The notes: a model not told the origin generated them from the sequence alone. A stretch of 33,712 bases of DNA from Pseudomonadota bacterium (GCA_003242685.1 QGVD01000040.1:1-33712), one strand, 5' to 3'. Shown: positions 17,789 through 26,262, counted from the first letter of the stretch. A program made the numbers and translations.

Positions 17789-19129
17789 TCAGAACCGGAA
17801 GTTCAGATCGAGCTGCAGACGGCGATAGTCGCGCCGTGCACCACCCGATCCGAGACCCGAGACGTTGAGCTCGTTGAGAAAGTACGATGCGCTGAACGCG
17901 AAGTTCTGATCCAGGCCGTAGCCGACGCGGATCACGCTGCCGCGCGAGTCCGTCTGGCCGTCGGCGAAGTCGGAATCGACGAACTGCGCGAAGAGCGCGT
18001 CGCGCTCGATGTCCTGGTACACGTATCCGATCTCCCAGCTTCGTGCGTCGCGCACCCGGCCCCACGTCACGCCCGCACCGTATGCGGTATCGAGTTCGTC
18101 GGCTGCCCGATTCCGCCCGTATTCGGCGAATACGGTCAGCGGCCGCCCGCCGAGCTCGAACGACACTTCTCCGAAGACCTCTGCGATGTCGTAGTCGTTG
18201 GCAAGGCATCGCTCGCCGACGCCGACCGCCGGATGACATGGCCCTCCGCCGCCCGGTGCCGCGGTGAACGTGGAGTTTCCGAAAGGATCGAATTCGTCCG
18301 GCGCGGGCAGCGTCCGTCCGCGGACGGCGCCGTAGTCATAGTAGCCTGCGCCGATGGTGAGCCGCACGCCGAGTCCGAGCTCGCCGCGCCAGCCCGCCTG
18401 AACGGCGGTGAGCGTAGAGTCCGAAAGCTGCGAGCGCTCGGTGAGCCAGTACTGGTGAGCGTTTGCGAACAGTCCCGAGGAGTGCGTGTAGGCAGCGGCA
18501 AGCCCTTCCGGATTGATGTCGCCGTCGATGAAGAGACTCTCGTCCGGGCGGATCCACTGTTGACGCATCTTGCCCAGCGTGAGCGTGAAGCGTTCGTCGG
18601 GGCTCCACTGCGCGTAGGCGAGATCGAGCCCGAAGTCCTTGCGCGCGCCGAGCTCGCCGAGACTCTGGTTCGCCGAGCGGTGATCGCTCCGCCCGGTCGC
18701 GAGCACGAGCTCCGTCCGCCACCGATCGTTGATCCGCGCCGTGAAGCCGGCACGCGCGCGGATCCGGTCCCGGTCGCGATCCGCTGCGCCCTCCACGTCG
18801 AAACGTTCGTTGCGATAGCGCAGATCGCCCTTCAATTGAATGCGTTGCGTCCAGCCCGCCGCGTTCGTCCGGCTCCGCCCAACCGGTGCCGCCGCCGCGG
18901 TTGACACTTCCACGGTGGACGACCCGGCCGCCACGGTCGGTGCCGCAGGCTGCGCGTTCGCTGCCTGCGCCTGTGTCTGCCTGCGCTCCACGGCTTCGAT
19001 CCGCTGCTGCAATGCCCGCAACTCGGCTTTGAGCTGCGCGATTTCATCCGGCTGGCTCCAGGCGTCAGGGGACACAGCGAGCAGCGCGAGCACGCCCGTC
19101 ACCGCGGAAGCGAGGGTACGAACGTTCAT
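17789..19129 (-). CDS. Putative outer-membrane porin inside the pst operon
   Basis: Protein of 446 residues with an N-terminal signal peptide (about residues 1-25, ending DAWSQ), then a coiled-coil segment (EIAQLKAELRALQQRIEAVERR, about 28-50). An Ala/Thr-rich linker follows, then a C-terminal region of alternating aromatic beta-strands ending LDLNFRF, the terminal Phe that marks outer-membrane barrels. Two cysteines about 12 residues apart (GPCHP...ERCLA) probably close an external loop. Length and design fit a putative porin of the Porin_5/OprP-O-like sort; I cannot tell which family from sequence alone. It lies 31 bases after pstS and 13 before pstC, so it must be transcribed with Pst and probably passes phosphate or phosphate compounds. 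ATG at 19129 is preferred; an in-frame TTG lies 9 bases upstream. Confidence 0.85.
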   Translation of the reverse strand: MNVRTLASAVTGVLALLAVSPDAWSQPDEIAQLKAELRALQQRIEAVERRQTQAQAANAQPAAPTVAAGSSTVEVSTAAAAPVGRSRTNAAGWTQRIQLKGDLRYRNERFDVEGAADRDRDRIRARAGFTARINDRWRTELVLATGRSDHRSANQSLGELGARKDFGLDLAYAQWSPDERFTLTLGKMRQQWIRPDESLFIDGDINPEGLAAAYTHSSGLFANAHQYWLTERSQLSDSTLTAVQAGWRGELGLGVRLTIGAGYYDYGAVRGRTLPAPDEFDPFGNSTFTAAPGGGGPCHPAVGVGERCLANDYDIAEVFGEVSFELGGRPLTVFAEYGRNRAADELDTAYGAGVTWGRVRDARSWEIGYVYQDIERDALFAQFVDSDFADGQTDSRGSVIRVGYGLDQNFAFSASYFLNELNVSGLGSGGARRDYRRLQLDLNFRF

Positions 19130-19160
19130 GAGAGGCAACCGTCCTCGAGAGAATGCTCCT

Positions 19161-20213
19161 TCAGAGTTTCAGGTTCGCGAGGGCGAGCGCATCGGCGCGG
19201 ATGCGGTCGCGCTCGCCGTCCATCGGCGGGACGAGGCCCTTGTCGGCGAGATACCCCTCCTCGCCGAGCGCCCGGTCGCTGACATATTCCGCGATGAACT
19301 CCCGGAGCCCCGGGATGACCCCCACGTGCGCCTTCTTCACGTAGATGTAGAGCGCCCGCGAGGCCGGATAGCTGCCGTCGGCGATCGATTCGTACGTCGG
19401 CACCACGCCGTCGAGCGCGAGCCCGCGCAGCCGGTCCTCGTTCTCCTCGAGGAAGCTGTACCCGAAGATCCCGACCGCGTTCGGGTTGGCGCCGAGCTTC
19501 TGCACGATGAGGTTGTCGTTCTCGCCGGCCTCCACATACACGCCGTCCTCGCGCAGCGTGTGGCAGATGCGCCTGAAGCGGTTCTCTTCCGAATCCTTCA
19601 GCTTTCGGATCCACTCGAAGGCGCTGCAGCCGGGCTCCATGACGAGCTCGACGAAGGAATCGCGTGTACCGGACGTGGGCGGCGGTCCGAGCACCTCGAT
19701 CCTTTCGGCGGGCAGAGTCGGGTTCACGTCACGCCACGTGCGGTGCGGGTTCGGGATGAGCGCCCCCGGTTTCGCCGGGTCGGGGATCTCCTTCGCGAGC
19801 GCGAGGAACACGTCGCGCCGGGTGAGCTTCATCGGCGTGCCCTTGCGGCTGCGCGAGAGCGTGAGGCCGTCGTAGCCGATCTTGATCTCGACGATTTCCT
19901 TCACCCCGTTCTTCGTGCACGCCTCGACCTCGCTCGGCTTGATGCGGCGCGAAGCGTTGACGATGTCCGGGTGCTGCACGCCCACGCCGTTGCAGAACAG
20001 CTTGATGCCGCCGCCGGTCCCCGTGCTCTCGACCTTGGGCGTCCTGAACCGCCCGCCGCGCCCGAAGCGCTCGGCCACGGTGGTGGTGAAGGGGTACACG
20101 GTCGAGGAACCGACGATGCTGATGTAGTCGCGTGCGGTCTGCGCGGGCGTGCCTGTGGAAAGCGCCAGGCCGGCCGCCACGGCGACCGCGGGAAGCAGGG
20201 ATCTGCGGGCCAC
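19161..20213 (-). CDS. pstS: Phosphate-binding protein PstS
   Basis: Periplasmic high-affinity phosphate receptor of PstSCAB. The protein has 350 residues with a cleavable signal peptide (MARRSLLPAVAVAAGLALSTGTPAQ). The phosphate-binding loop region IVGSSTVYPFTTTVAERF follows, then STGTGGGIKLFCNG, NASRRIKPSE and the PPTSGTRDSFVELV anion-binding segment. It has four mature cysteines. GTG at 20213 has GGAGG six bases upstream. First gene of pstS-porin-pstC-pstA-pstB, divergent from dapE, with a degenerate PHO-box-like element before it. Confidence 0.95.
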   Translation of the reverse strand: MARRSLLPAVAVAAGLALSTGTPAQTARDYISIVGSSTVYPFTTTVAERFGRGGRFRTPKVESTGTGGGIKLFCNGVGVQHPDIVNASRRIKPSEVEACTKNGVKEIVEIKIGYDGLTLSRSRKGTPMKLTRRDVFLALAKEIPDPAKPGALIPNPHRTWRDVNPTLPAERIEVLGPPPTSGTRDSFVELVMEPGCSAFEWIRKLKDSEENRFRRICHTLREDGVYVEAGENDNLIVQKLGANPNAVGIFGYSFLEENEDRLRGLALDGVVPTYESIADGSYPASRALYIYVKKAHVGVIPGLREFIAEYVSDRALGEEGYLADKGLVPPMDGERDRIRADALALANLKL

Positions 20214-20240
20214 GGGAGTCCTCCGTCGGTGATCCCGCGC

Positions 20241-20274
20241 ACTGTATTGAGAAAATATTTCAATCCCGTTGCAG
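20241..20274 (-). promoter_or_regulatory. Degenerate PHO-box-like promoter for the pst operon
   Basis: Minus strand: CTGCAAC (20274-20268), GGGA, TTGAAAT (20263-20257), ten bases, then TACAGT (20246-20241). The two heptamers differ from CTGTCAY mainly at positions 4 and 5, with an initial T in the second. The heptamer period (11 bp) and the 10-bp distance to the -10 equal those of the stronger sites before phoB, phoX and the lipoprotein gene. The heptamers alone would not convince; the shared geometry does the work. Confidence 0.4.
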
Positions 20275-20334
20275 CCGCCCGCCTGCGGAGCCGACCTCCC
20301 GGTTCCGAGGGCCGGGCGGCAGCCCAGATCCGGC

Positions 20335-20363
20335 TTGCCCCGCGGGCCCGCGCACCGTATAAA
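20335..20363 (+). promoter_or_regulatory. Sigma-70 promoter for dapE
   Basis: TTGCCC (20335-20340), an exact 17-base spacer and TATAAA (20358-20363). Predicted start of transcription is near 20370, about 20 bases before the dapE ATG. Confidence 0.65.
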
Positions 20364-20390
20364 CGCGCAACTTTTTCGCCGGTGCCGTCG

Positions 20391-21518
20391 ATGTCCCCCA
20401 CGCTCGAGCTGACTCGTGACCTGATCTCCCGCCCATCAGTGACGCCCGCGGACGGCGGCTGCCAGGAAGTCATGATGAAACGGCTCGCCGCGATCGGATT
20501 CCGCGTCGAGCGCATGAACTTCGGCAACGTCGCGAACTTCTGGGCCGTCCGCGGGCGCGGTGCGCCGGTGTTCTGCTTCGCCGGTCACACGGACGTCGTG
20601 CCGACCGGGCCGCTCGAGGAGTGGCAGACCGATCCCTTCGTTCCCACGGTGAGCGACGGAGTGCTCTACGGCCGCGGCGCCGCGGACATGAAGAGCGGGC
20701 TCGCGGCGATGATCACCGCCACGGAGGAATTCGTCCGGCAGTATCCCGATCACCGCGGCTCGATCGCTTTCCTCATCACCAGCGACGAGGAAGGGCCTTC
20801 GGTCGACGGCACGAAGCGTGTGGTCGAGGTCCTGAAGGCCCGGGGCGAGCGCATCGACTGGTGCATCGTGGGCGAACCCTCGAGCGAGTCCGAGATCGGC
20901 GATACCGTCAAGATCGGCCGCCGCGGCTCCCTGAGCGGGCGGCTCACCGTCCACGGCATCCAGGGTCACGTCGCCTATCCGCAGCTCGCGGAGAATCCCG
21001 TCCACACGCTGGCGCCTGCTCTCGCCGAGCTGACGTCGCGCCTCTGGGACGAGGGCAACGAGCACTTCGAGCCCACGACGTTCCAGGTGTCGAATCTCAA
21101 CGCCGGTACGGGCGCGCCGAACGTCATACCCGGTGAGCTCAAGGCCCGCTTCAACCTGCGCTATTCGCCCGTGCAGACCGTCGCCAGCCTCAAGGAGACG
21201 GTCGAGGGGATCCTCCGCAAGCACGGCGTGAAATACACGCTCGAGTGGTACGTCTCGGGCGAGCCCTTCTACACGCCACCTGGACCGCTCTCGGATGCGG
21301 TCGTCGCGGCGGTCAAGGAGGTTACCGGCAAACCGCCCCGGCTCTCGACGAGCGGCGGCACGTCGGACGGTCGCTTCATCGCTCCGATGGGCGCGCAGGT
21401 CGTCGAGCTCGGCGTGGTCAACAAGACCATTCACAAGGTGAACGAGAACGTCCGCATCTCCGAGATCGACGCCCTGCACCGCATGTACTTCAACGTGCTG
21501 CGCAATCTCCTCACCTAG
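20391..21518 (+). CDS. dapE: Succinyl-diaminopimelate desuccinylase
   Basis: Dizinc M20-family hydrolase that removes succinate from N-succinyl-L,L-DAP in lysine/peptidoglycan precursor synthesis. The protein has 375 residues, the usual length. Metal ligands are H66 (FAGHTDVVPTG), D99 (GRGAADMKSG), E134 next to catalytic E133 (TSDEEGPS), E162 (VGEPSS) and H348 (NKTIHKVNE). The frame is open far upstream opposite pstS and the porin, but that part is shadow. ATG at 20391 starts MSPTLELTRDLISRPSVTP, the normal N-terminus, just after a good promoter. It is followed after 11 bases by crcB and divergent from pstS. Confidence 0.96.
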   Translation: MSPTLELTRDLISRPSVTPADGGCQEVMMKRLAAIGFRVERMNFGNVANFWAVRGRGAPVFCFAGHTDVVPTGPLEEWQTDPFVPTVSDGVLYGRGAADMKSGLAAMITATEEFVRQYPDHRGSIAFLITSDEEGPSVDGTKRVVEVLKARGERIDWCIVGEPSSESEIGDTVKIGRRGSLSGRLTVHGIQGHVAYPQLAENPVHTLAPALAELTSRLWDEGNEHFEPTTFQVSNLNAGTGAPNVIPGELKARFNLRYSPVQTVASLKETVEGILRKHGVKYTLEWYVSGEPFYTPPGPLSDAVVAAVKEVTGKPPRLSTSGGTSDGRFIAPMGAQVVELGVVNKTIHKVNENVRISEIDALHRMYFNVLRNLLT

Positions 21519-21529
21519 GTGAGGCACCG

Positions 21530-21916
21530 ATGCCCTGGGCGGGTCTGATCGCGGTCGCCGGCGGCGCCGTACTCGGTGCATGGGCACGCTGGGGCCTGAG
21601 CGCGGTGCTCAACCCCGTGCTGCCGAGCCTGCCGCTCGGGACGCTCGCGGCCAATCTCGCCGGCGGCTTCCTGATCGGCATCACGCTGGCGCTCGGCGAA
21701 TCGGTCGGCATCCCGCCGGTCGTCCGGTTGGGAGTCACCACGGGATTCCTCGGTGCACTGACCACCTTTTCCGCCTTCTCTGCCGAAGCGTTCTCGCTCA
21801 TCGCGCGCGGTCAGTATGGCTGGGCGGCACTGCTCGTCGGCGCGCATACGGCAGGTTCCGTGCTGCTGACGGGAGCGGGGTTCGTGCTGACGCGCACCCT
21901 CCTTCGCGCGTCCTGA
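21530..21916 (+). CDS. crcB: Fluoride ion exporter (CrcB/Fluc)
   Basis: Small four-helix inner-membrane protein forming dual-topology dimeric fluoride channels. The protein has 128 residues. It carries GAWARWGLS, GTLAANLAGGFLIG and the central TTGFLGALTTFSAFSAEA, which corresponds to the family's GxxGGLTTFSTF signature with the conserved Phe and Thr/Ser track. ATG at 21530 has GTGAGG seven bases upstream. Eleven bases after dapE, so co-transcribed. No fluoride riboswitch fits in that gap. Confidence 0.93.
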   Translation: MPWAGLIAVAGGAVLGAWARWGLSAVLNPVLPSLPLGTLAANLAGGFLIGITLALGESVGIPPVVRLGVTTGFLGALTTFSAFSAEAFSLIARGQYGWAALLVGAHTAGSVLLTGAGFVLTRTLLRAS

Positions 21917-21947
21917 CCACCTCACTCTTTCGCGCACTGTCGCGCAT

Positions 21948-24581
21948 TCAGAACCTCGCGGTGAGACTGATCGAAAGGCCCGTGCCGAGAGCGTAGCGGT
22001 TCACGTCGACGCGTCCGCCGCCGAGCTTCTGGAATTCCTCGAAGTCCTCGCGGAAGAGATTCCGTGCCTCGAGGGCGAAGCTGAGCTCGTGCCCGAACGC
22101 GTCGAACCCCTGGCGGATCACGAGATCCACGATGGTGCCTGGATCCTGGAGGATGTCCGGCTGCCCGGGCCGCCCGCGCGCGGCGATGCGCTCTCCCACG
22201 TGTGTCGCGAGCAGCGTGATCTGCGTGCGCCGCGCCTCGTTCTCGATGCCGAGCTGCACGTTGGCGAGGTGCCGCGACTGCCCCTGCAGCCGCGCGCCGT
22301 CGCGCAGCAGGTCGACGGCGCGCCGCGGAGCGCCGTCGCCGGACAGCGGGAACACCAGATCGCCTTCCCTCACCTTCACTTCGGAATCCGTGTACGTGTA
22401 GTTGGCGGCGACGAACAGGCGGTTCTCGCCCCACCAGGCCGCGTCGATGGGCGGCCTGAAGTACTTGCGGATCTCCACCTCGGCGCCGTACAGCCTCGCT
22501 TCCGGTGCGTTGATGAAGGTCTGCTGCACCGTCGAGCCCGTGTCGTTGATGATCGACTCGATCGGACGGTCGAGCCGCTTGTAGAACAGGCCCGCGGTCA
22601 GGAACTCACCGGAGTCGAAGTACCACTCGTAGCGGGCGTCGAGATTGATGATCTCGGTATCGACCAGGAACGGGTTGCCGATGAAGAGGCGATCGCTGTC
22701 CGGATCGACGTACTGCTGGGGCGCGAGCTCGCGGAACTGCGGTCGGCCGATGGTCTTCGACGCTCCGATGCGAAGCTGCATGTCCTCGTAGAAGTTCCAC
22801 GTCACGGTCGCGGCAGGCAGGAGGTAGTCGTTCTCGAGTGGCGGCGCGCTCGCAGGCGCCGGACCACCGAACAGATTGCGCGGCGTCACGAACTGCTCGG
22901 CGTCCTCGTAACGCACACCGATGGAGGCGCGGACGAGCGGGACGAGCTCGGCATCGAGCTGCACGTACGCTGCGCTCACCTCGAGGCCCGCGTCGTAGGC
23001 CGCGGCTCCGTCCGCACCCGTCGTCTCGCGCAGAGTCAGCCGTCCGGGACCGACGTTGACGTCCGAGAGCAGAAAGTCCACGCGCTGGCGCTGCACTTCG
23101 AGCGGCAGCGCGCCATCGAGCGCGAGCAGCCGGAACTCCCGCACCTCGGCCTCGCGATCGTTGTCAAGCCACGCCAGACCTGCGCTGATCACGGCGTCCT
23201 GGCGTCCCGACGCGCGCAATGTCCAGGTGAAGTCCAGACCTGCGCTGACGACGTCGTCTCTCACCTCGCCGAAGCGCGTGTAGTTCTGCTCCTGCGACGC
23301 GTTGTGCAGCCACGCATCGTCCACGAGGCGATAGCGGATACCCTTCTCGTACGGCGAGCTGCGGGACGTGGTGGCGTACGAGCCGCGCCAGTCGATCGTG
23401 AGCGCACCGAATGTGTGAGTACCGGTGAGCTGGGAGCCGAAAAGCTCCCGCTCGAACCACTCGGTGAAATCGTCACGCACGATGGCGCCGGCGCCTTCGT
23501 CGTTGCCCGCGCGGGTACGCGCTTCCTTCGTGGTCATGTGAATGTAGGTGTTCGTCCAGCCGAGGCGGTGATCGCCCCACTCCGCGCCGAAACCCAGCAG
23601 CCCGTTGAGCACCGCATCGTTCTGGGTGGACGTGAAGTCGTAGTCGGTGCGCGGCACGATGGCACCGTTCTCGACGATGCCTTCCTGCTGCCGGCCTCTT
23701 CGCGTCTGCCACGAGTTGTCGAAGCCGCCGACTGCAACGAAGCCCAGCGATCCCCAGCTCGTCTCGAAGCTGCGGCCGCCGGTGAGCTCCACGCTGAAAT
23801 CCGGCTGCAGATCGTCCGTACGCTGGAGCAGGTTCACCGGCGCATTGGTGAAGCTGCGCCCGATCCGCTGCAGCTCCTCCGCCGAGAACGAGCTGGCGTC
23901 GATGCGTTTGCCCGTTGCGATCGCCTCGCGCAGCTCCCGCGGCATCTTCCGCGTGTCGTCGTCGAAACCGAGCAGATCCCAGCCGCCCCCGTCGTACGTG
24001 ATCGCATCCCTGAACGTCGTCCGCGTGTCGCCACCCAGGCCTGCGGAAAACGAGAAGAACGGCTCGTCCGGCACTGAGATCGTCTGCATGTCGACGACGC
24101 CGCCGCCGAACTCGCCGGGATACTTCGCCGAGTACGTCTTCTGCACCGTGACGCCGGAGAGAATGCTGCTCGGGAAAAGATCGAGGGGCACCACGCGCTG
24201 CAGCGGCTCGGGGCTGGGAAGCGGCGAGCCGTTGAGGAGCGCCGCCGAATAGCGCTCGCCGAGACCGCGAACGTAGACGTATTTGCCCTGCGCGAGAGAC
24301 AGACCCGTCACCCGCGTGAGTGCCGCGGCGGCCGTGTCGTCTCCCTGCCGCTCGAGATCCGCGGGTGTGATGAACGAAGCGATCTCGGGCGTGCGCACCA
24401 TCGGATCGGGGATGTTCGAGCCGCGGACGAGAATCTCCTGGACCCCGCCATCGGAGATCTGCACGGTATCCACCGTCGCAACGTCAGGCACGGGGGCCTC
24501 CTGCGCGGACACCGCATGAGGCGCCACCAGCGCGGAAACGGTCAGCAGCACGGACCTGCGGTTCGGAATCGTCCTGTTCAT
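21948..24581 (-). CDS. TonB-dependent outer-membrane receptor, predicted Pho-regulated
   Basis: Protein of 877 residues. The signal peptide spans residues 1-27 or so (VLLTVSALVAPHAVSAQE). A possible TonB box EILVRG lies near residue 45. A plug domain with TRVTGLSLAQGKYVYVRGLGERYSAALLNG and PGEFGGGVVDMQT follows, then a 22-strand-type barrel of aromatic beta-strands ending ISLTARF with the terminal Phe. I see no cysteines in the mature protein. It would move a large or scarce substrate across the outer membrane using TonB energy; the substrate cannot be read from the sequence. ATG at 24581 has GGGAG eight bases upstream and follows the lipoprotein gene by 22 bases, so it shares that gene's four-heptamer PHO promoter. 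No iron-uptake genes are nearby, so a phosphorus compound is the likeliest cargo (inference). Confidence 0.9.
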   Translation of the reverse strand: MNRTIPNRRSVLLTVSALVAPHAVSAQEAPVPDVATVDTVQISDGGVQEILVRGSNIPDPMVRTPEIASFITPADLERQGDDTAAAALTRVTGLSLAQGKYVYVRGLGERYSAALLNGSPLPSPEPLQRVVPLDLFPSSILSGVTVQKTYSAKYPGEFGGGVVDMQTISVPDEPFFSFSAGLGGDTRTTFRDAITYDGGGWDLLGFDDDTRKMPRELREAIATGKRIDASSFSAEELQRIGRSFTNAPVNLLQRTDDLQPDFSVELTGGRSFETSWGSLGFVAVGGFDNSWQTRRGRQQEGIVENGAIVPRTDYDFTSTQNDAVLNGLLGFGAEWGDHRLGWTNTYIHMTTKEARTRAGNDEGAGAIVRDDFTEWFERELFGSQLTGTHTFGALTIDWRGSYATTSRSSPYEKGIRYRLVDDAWLHNASQEQNYTRFGEVRDDVVSAGLDFTWTLRASGRQDAVISAGLAWLDNDREAEVREFRLLALDGALPLEVQRQRVDFLLSDVNVGPGRLTLRETTGADGAAAYDAGLEVSAAYVQLDAELVPLVRASIGVRYEDAEQFVTPRNLFGGPAPASAPPLENDYLLPAATVTWNFYEDMQLRIGASKTIGRPQFRELAPQQYVDPDSDRLFIGNPFLVDTEIINLDARYEWYFDSGEFLTAGLFYKRLDRPIESIINDTGSTVQQTFINAPEARLYGAEVEIRKYFRPPIDAAWWGENRLFVAANYTYTDSEVKVREGDLVFPLSGDGAPRRAVDLLRDGARLQGQSRHLANVQLGIENEARRTQITLLATHVGERIAARGRPGQPDILQDPGTIVDLVIRQGFDAFGHELSFALEARNLFREDFEEFQKLGGGRVDVNRYALGTGLSISLTARF

Positions 24582-24603
24582 CTCCGTTGCTCCCGGGTTC
24601 CAG

Positions 24604-26109
24604 TCAGCAGCTCGAATCGGCCGTGAGCCCGCACGTCCATCCCTGCCACCATGTGTCGTTGGCATCGCGCACCGCGCCGATGTAATCCACCTGCTGGAAG
24701 AAGGGACTGACCGACTTCAGATCCGCGTACGCCGGAACCGCCGCCTCGCTGGCGCCATTGACGAAGATGTCCGTGAGCGTCGAGGTATCCCCCACCACCG
24801 TGTTCGTGCCGGCCGCGAACAGCGCTGCCGCCTGCCCATCTGCGTCGTCGTCGAAAGCCTGCGGGCACGTGAAGAGCACCGAGTGGAACCGACCCGTCGT
24901 CGCCGCGTCGTCGACGTCGAGGCACGAGACGCCTGAGCCTGAAGTGATGCTGCCGATCGGGCGCGTGACGACCATGTTGTAGTACTGGACGTTCGCACCC
25001 TGGTTCATGAGGATCGCGGCGCCGCCGCCGTTGCGGCCGACGAGCGTGAAGTTGGCGATCTTCGGATTCGAGGGCGGCGAGAGCGACGGATCGCGATCGC
25101 TCACGTCGCTCATCTCGTTCATGCGATCGCCGCCGTTCGGCCGCTGGACCACGATGCCGAACTGCAGCGCGCCGCTGTAGCCGGAGTCGGTGTCGATGCT
25201 GTCGTCGTCGTTGCCCGTGAGCACGAGGTACCGTCCGTTCACGGTACCGCCGAACCACTCGATGCCGTCGTCGGAGCTGTTGTGCACCTGGACGTACTCG
25301 AACGTGGTGCCGCTGCCCACGCCGGCGAGCGTGATGCCGTTGAGCTCGTTGTTCGGCGCGACCTGGAAGCCCGAATGCATCACGCGCAGGTAGCGGATGG
25401 AGCCCGAGCTGTCCGCGGGACCGTTGCCACCGTAGAACGCGTTCGTGCCTTCCACCTGCGCTTCGCACTGCGCGTCACCTGCGGGGATGGTGCCGGCGCA
25501 GGTGTTGATCGGTGCGCGCCCGAGGATGACGAGACCGCCCCACTGGCCGATCGAATCCTCGGTCGTCGTTCCCTCGATGCTCTGGCGGCTCGTCATGATG
25601 ACCGGCGCGTCCTTCGTCCCCTGGACGAAGATCTGCGAGCCGCGATTGATGACGAGGTAATCGAGCCCCGACGAGCCGTACAGGCGCACCCCGGCTTCGA
25701 TCGTGAGCGTGCCCCGCTGCCGGTCCGTGCGCGGTGCGTTTACGTCACCGCCGAGATCCTGACCGACGTCGACTCGCCCGCTGATCGCGTAGACGATGCC
25801 TTCGCGCGCCGGCACGACGAGTCCCTCGACGCCGACGATGAGCGAGGGGAGCTGGCAGCTCCGCAGCGTCGCACCGGTGCGATCGACGATCGTTCCGACG
25901 TTCGTGAAGCCGGGTGGACAGTCCTCCGGCGGCCCCGAAGTCTGCGGCGGATCGGAAGGCTCCTGCGAAGGCGGAGGCGCCTGCACCGGCGGCGGTGCGA
26001 ACACGGCTTCTCCCGGCGAGGCGACGTCGTCTGCGCCGCCGCACGCGCTCAGCGCAGCGGCGGCGCCGAAGGTCGTGAGCAGTGTCTTGAAATTGTTGTG
26101 TGCGGACAT
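24604..26109 (-). CDS. Secreted cysteine-rich lipoprotein, predicted beta-helix, Pho-regulated
   Basis: Protein of 501 residues. The signal ends in a lipobox LSAC with lipid-accepting Cys23, so it is a lipoprotein with Gly-Gly after the Cys. A Pro-rich linker (about 38-62) leads to a region of short Gly/Asn/Val-rich repeats such as IEAGVRLYGSSGLDYLVINRGSQIFVQGT and FEYVQVHNSSDDGIEWFGGTV, which look like turns of a right-handed parallel beta-helix. Besides Cys23 there are eight cysteines, enough for four disulfides, and several Asp-rich loops (GNDDDSIDTDSG, FDDDADG) that could bind calcium. No enzyme motif is recognised. It starts at ATG 26109 with AGGAG eight bases upstream and is followed after 22 bases by the TonB receptor. 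It probably works with that receptor as a surface or periplasmic-face partner that captures or processes its ligand (inference). Confidence 0.8.
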   Translation of the reverse strand: MSAHNNFKTLLTTFGAAAALSACGGADDVASPGEAVFAPPPVQAPPPSQEPSDPPQTSGPPEDCPPGFTNVGTIVDRTGATLRSCQLPSLIVGVEGLVVPAREGIVYAISGRVDVGQDLGGDVNAPRTDRQRGTLTIEAGVRLYGSSGLDYLVINRGSQIFVQGTKDAPVIMTSRQSIEGTTTEDSIGQWGGLVILGRAPINTCAGTIPAGDAQCEAQVEGTNAFYGGNGPADSSGSIRYLRVMHSGFQVAPNNELNGITLAGVGSGTTFEYVQVHNSSDDGIEWFGGTVNGRYLVLTGNDDDSIDTDSGYSGALQFGIVVQRPNGGDRMNEMSDVSDRDPSLSPPSNPKIANFTLVGRNGGGAAILMNQGANVQYYNMVVTRPIGSITSGSGVSCLDVDDAATTGRFHSVLFTCPQAFDDDADGQAAALFAAGTNTVVGDTSTLTDIFVNGASEAAVPAYADLKSVSPFFQQVDYIGAVRDANDTWWQGWTCGLTADSSC

Positions 26110-26206
26110 GCTTCGTTCTCCTGAATCTGTGCGGGGAAGCGCTCCGGTTCCGCCGGGGCGGCCGGACGTTCTGCGGTGTGAACCTCGTCTTTCGTCCGGC
26201 GCGCGC

Positions 26207-26262
26207 ATTCTTTCGTCCGCGCGTGACAGCCTCCTGTCAGGAATCGGACAGTTGTGTGACAG
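26207..26262 (-). promoter_or_regulatory. Four-heptamer tandem PHO box promoter for lipoprotein-TonB receptor operon
   Basis: Minus strand reads CTGTCAC (26262-26256), CTGTCCG (26251-26245), CTGACAG (26240-26234) and CTGTCAC (26229-26223), each separated by exactly four bases. The consensus PhoB heptamer is CTGTCAY with a 4-base spacer. Ten bases after the last heptamer is AAGAAT (26212-26207), a -10 candidate. Transcription would begin near 26200, giving a leader of about 90 bases. The third heptamer reads better on the opposite strand (CTGTCAG). Confidence 0.88.

Noticed and set aside
18840..20390. An upstream extension of dapE across the porin and pstS on the opposite strand
   Set aside because: DapE is complete from ATG 20391 with a promoter just upstream. 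The extension is antisense to two good genes.
21519..21529. A fluoride riboswitch ahead of crcB
   Set aside because: Only 11 bases separate dapE and crcB and no pseudoknot elements are visible in the end of dapE; crcB appears to be co-transcribed.
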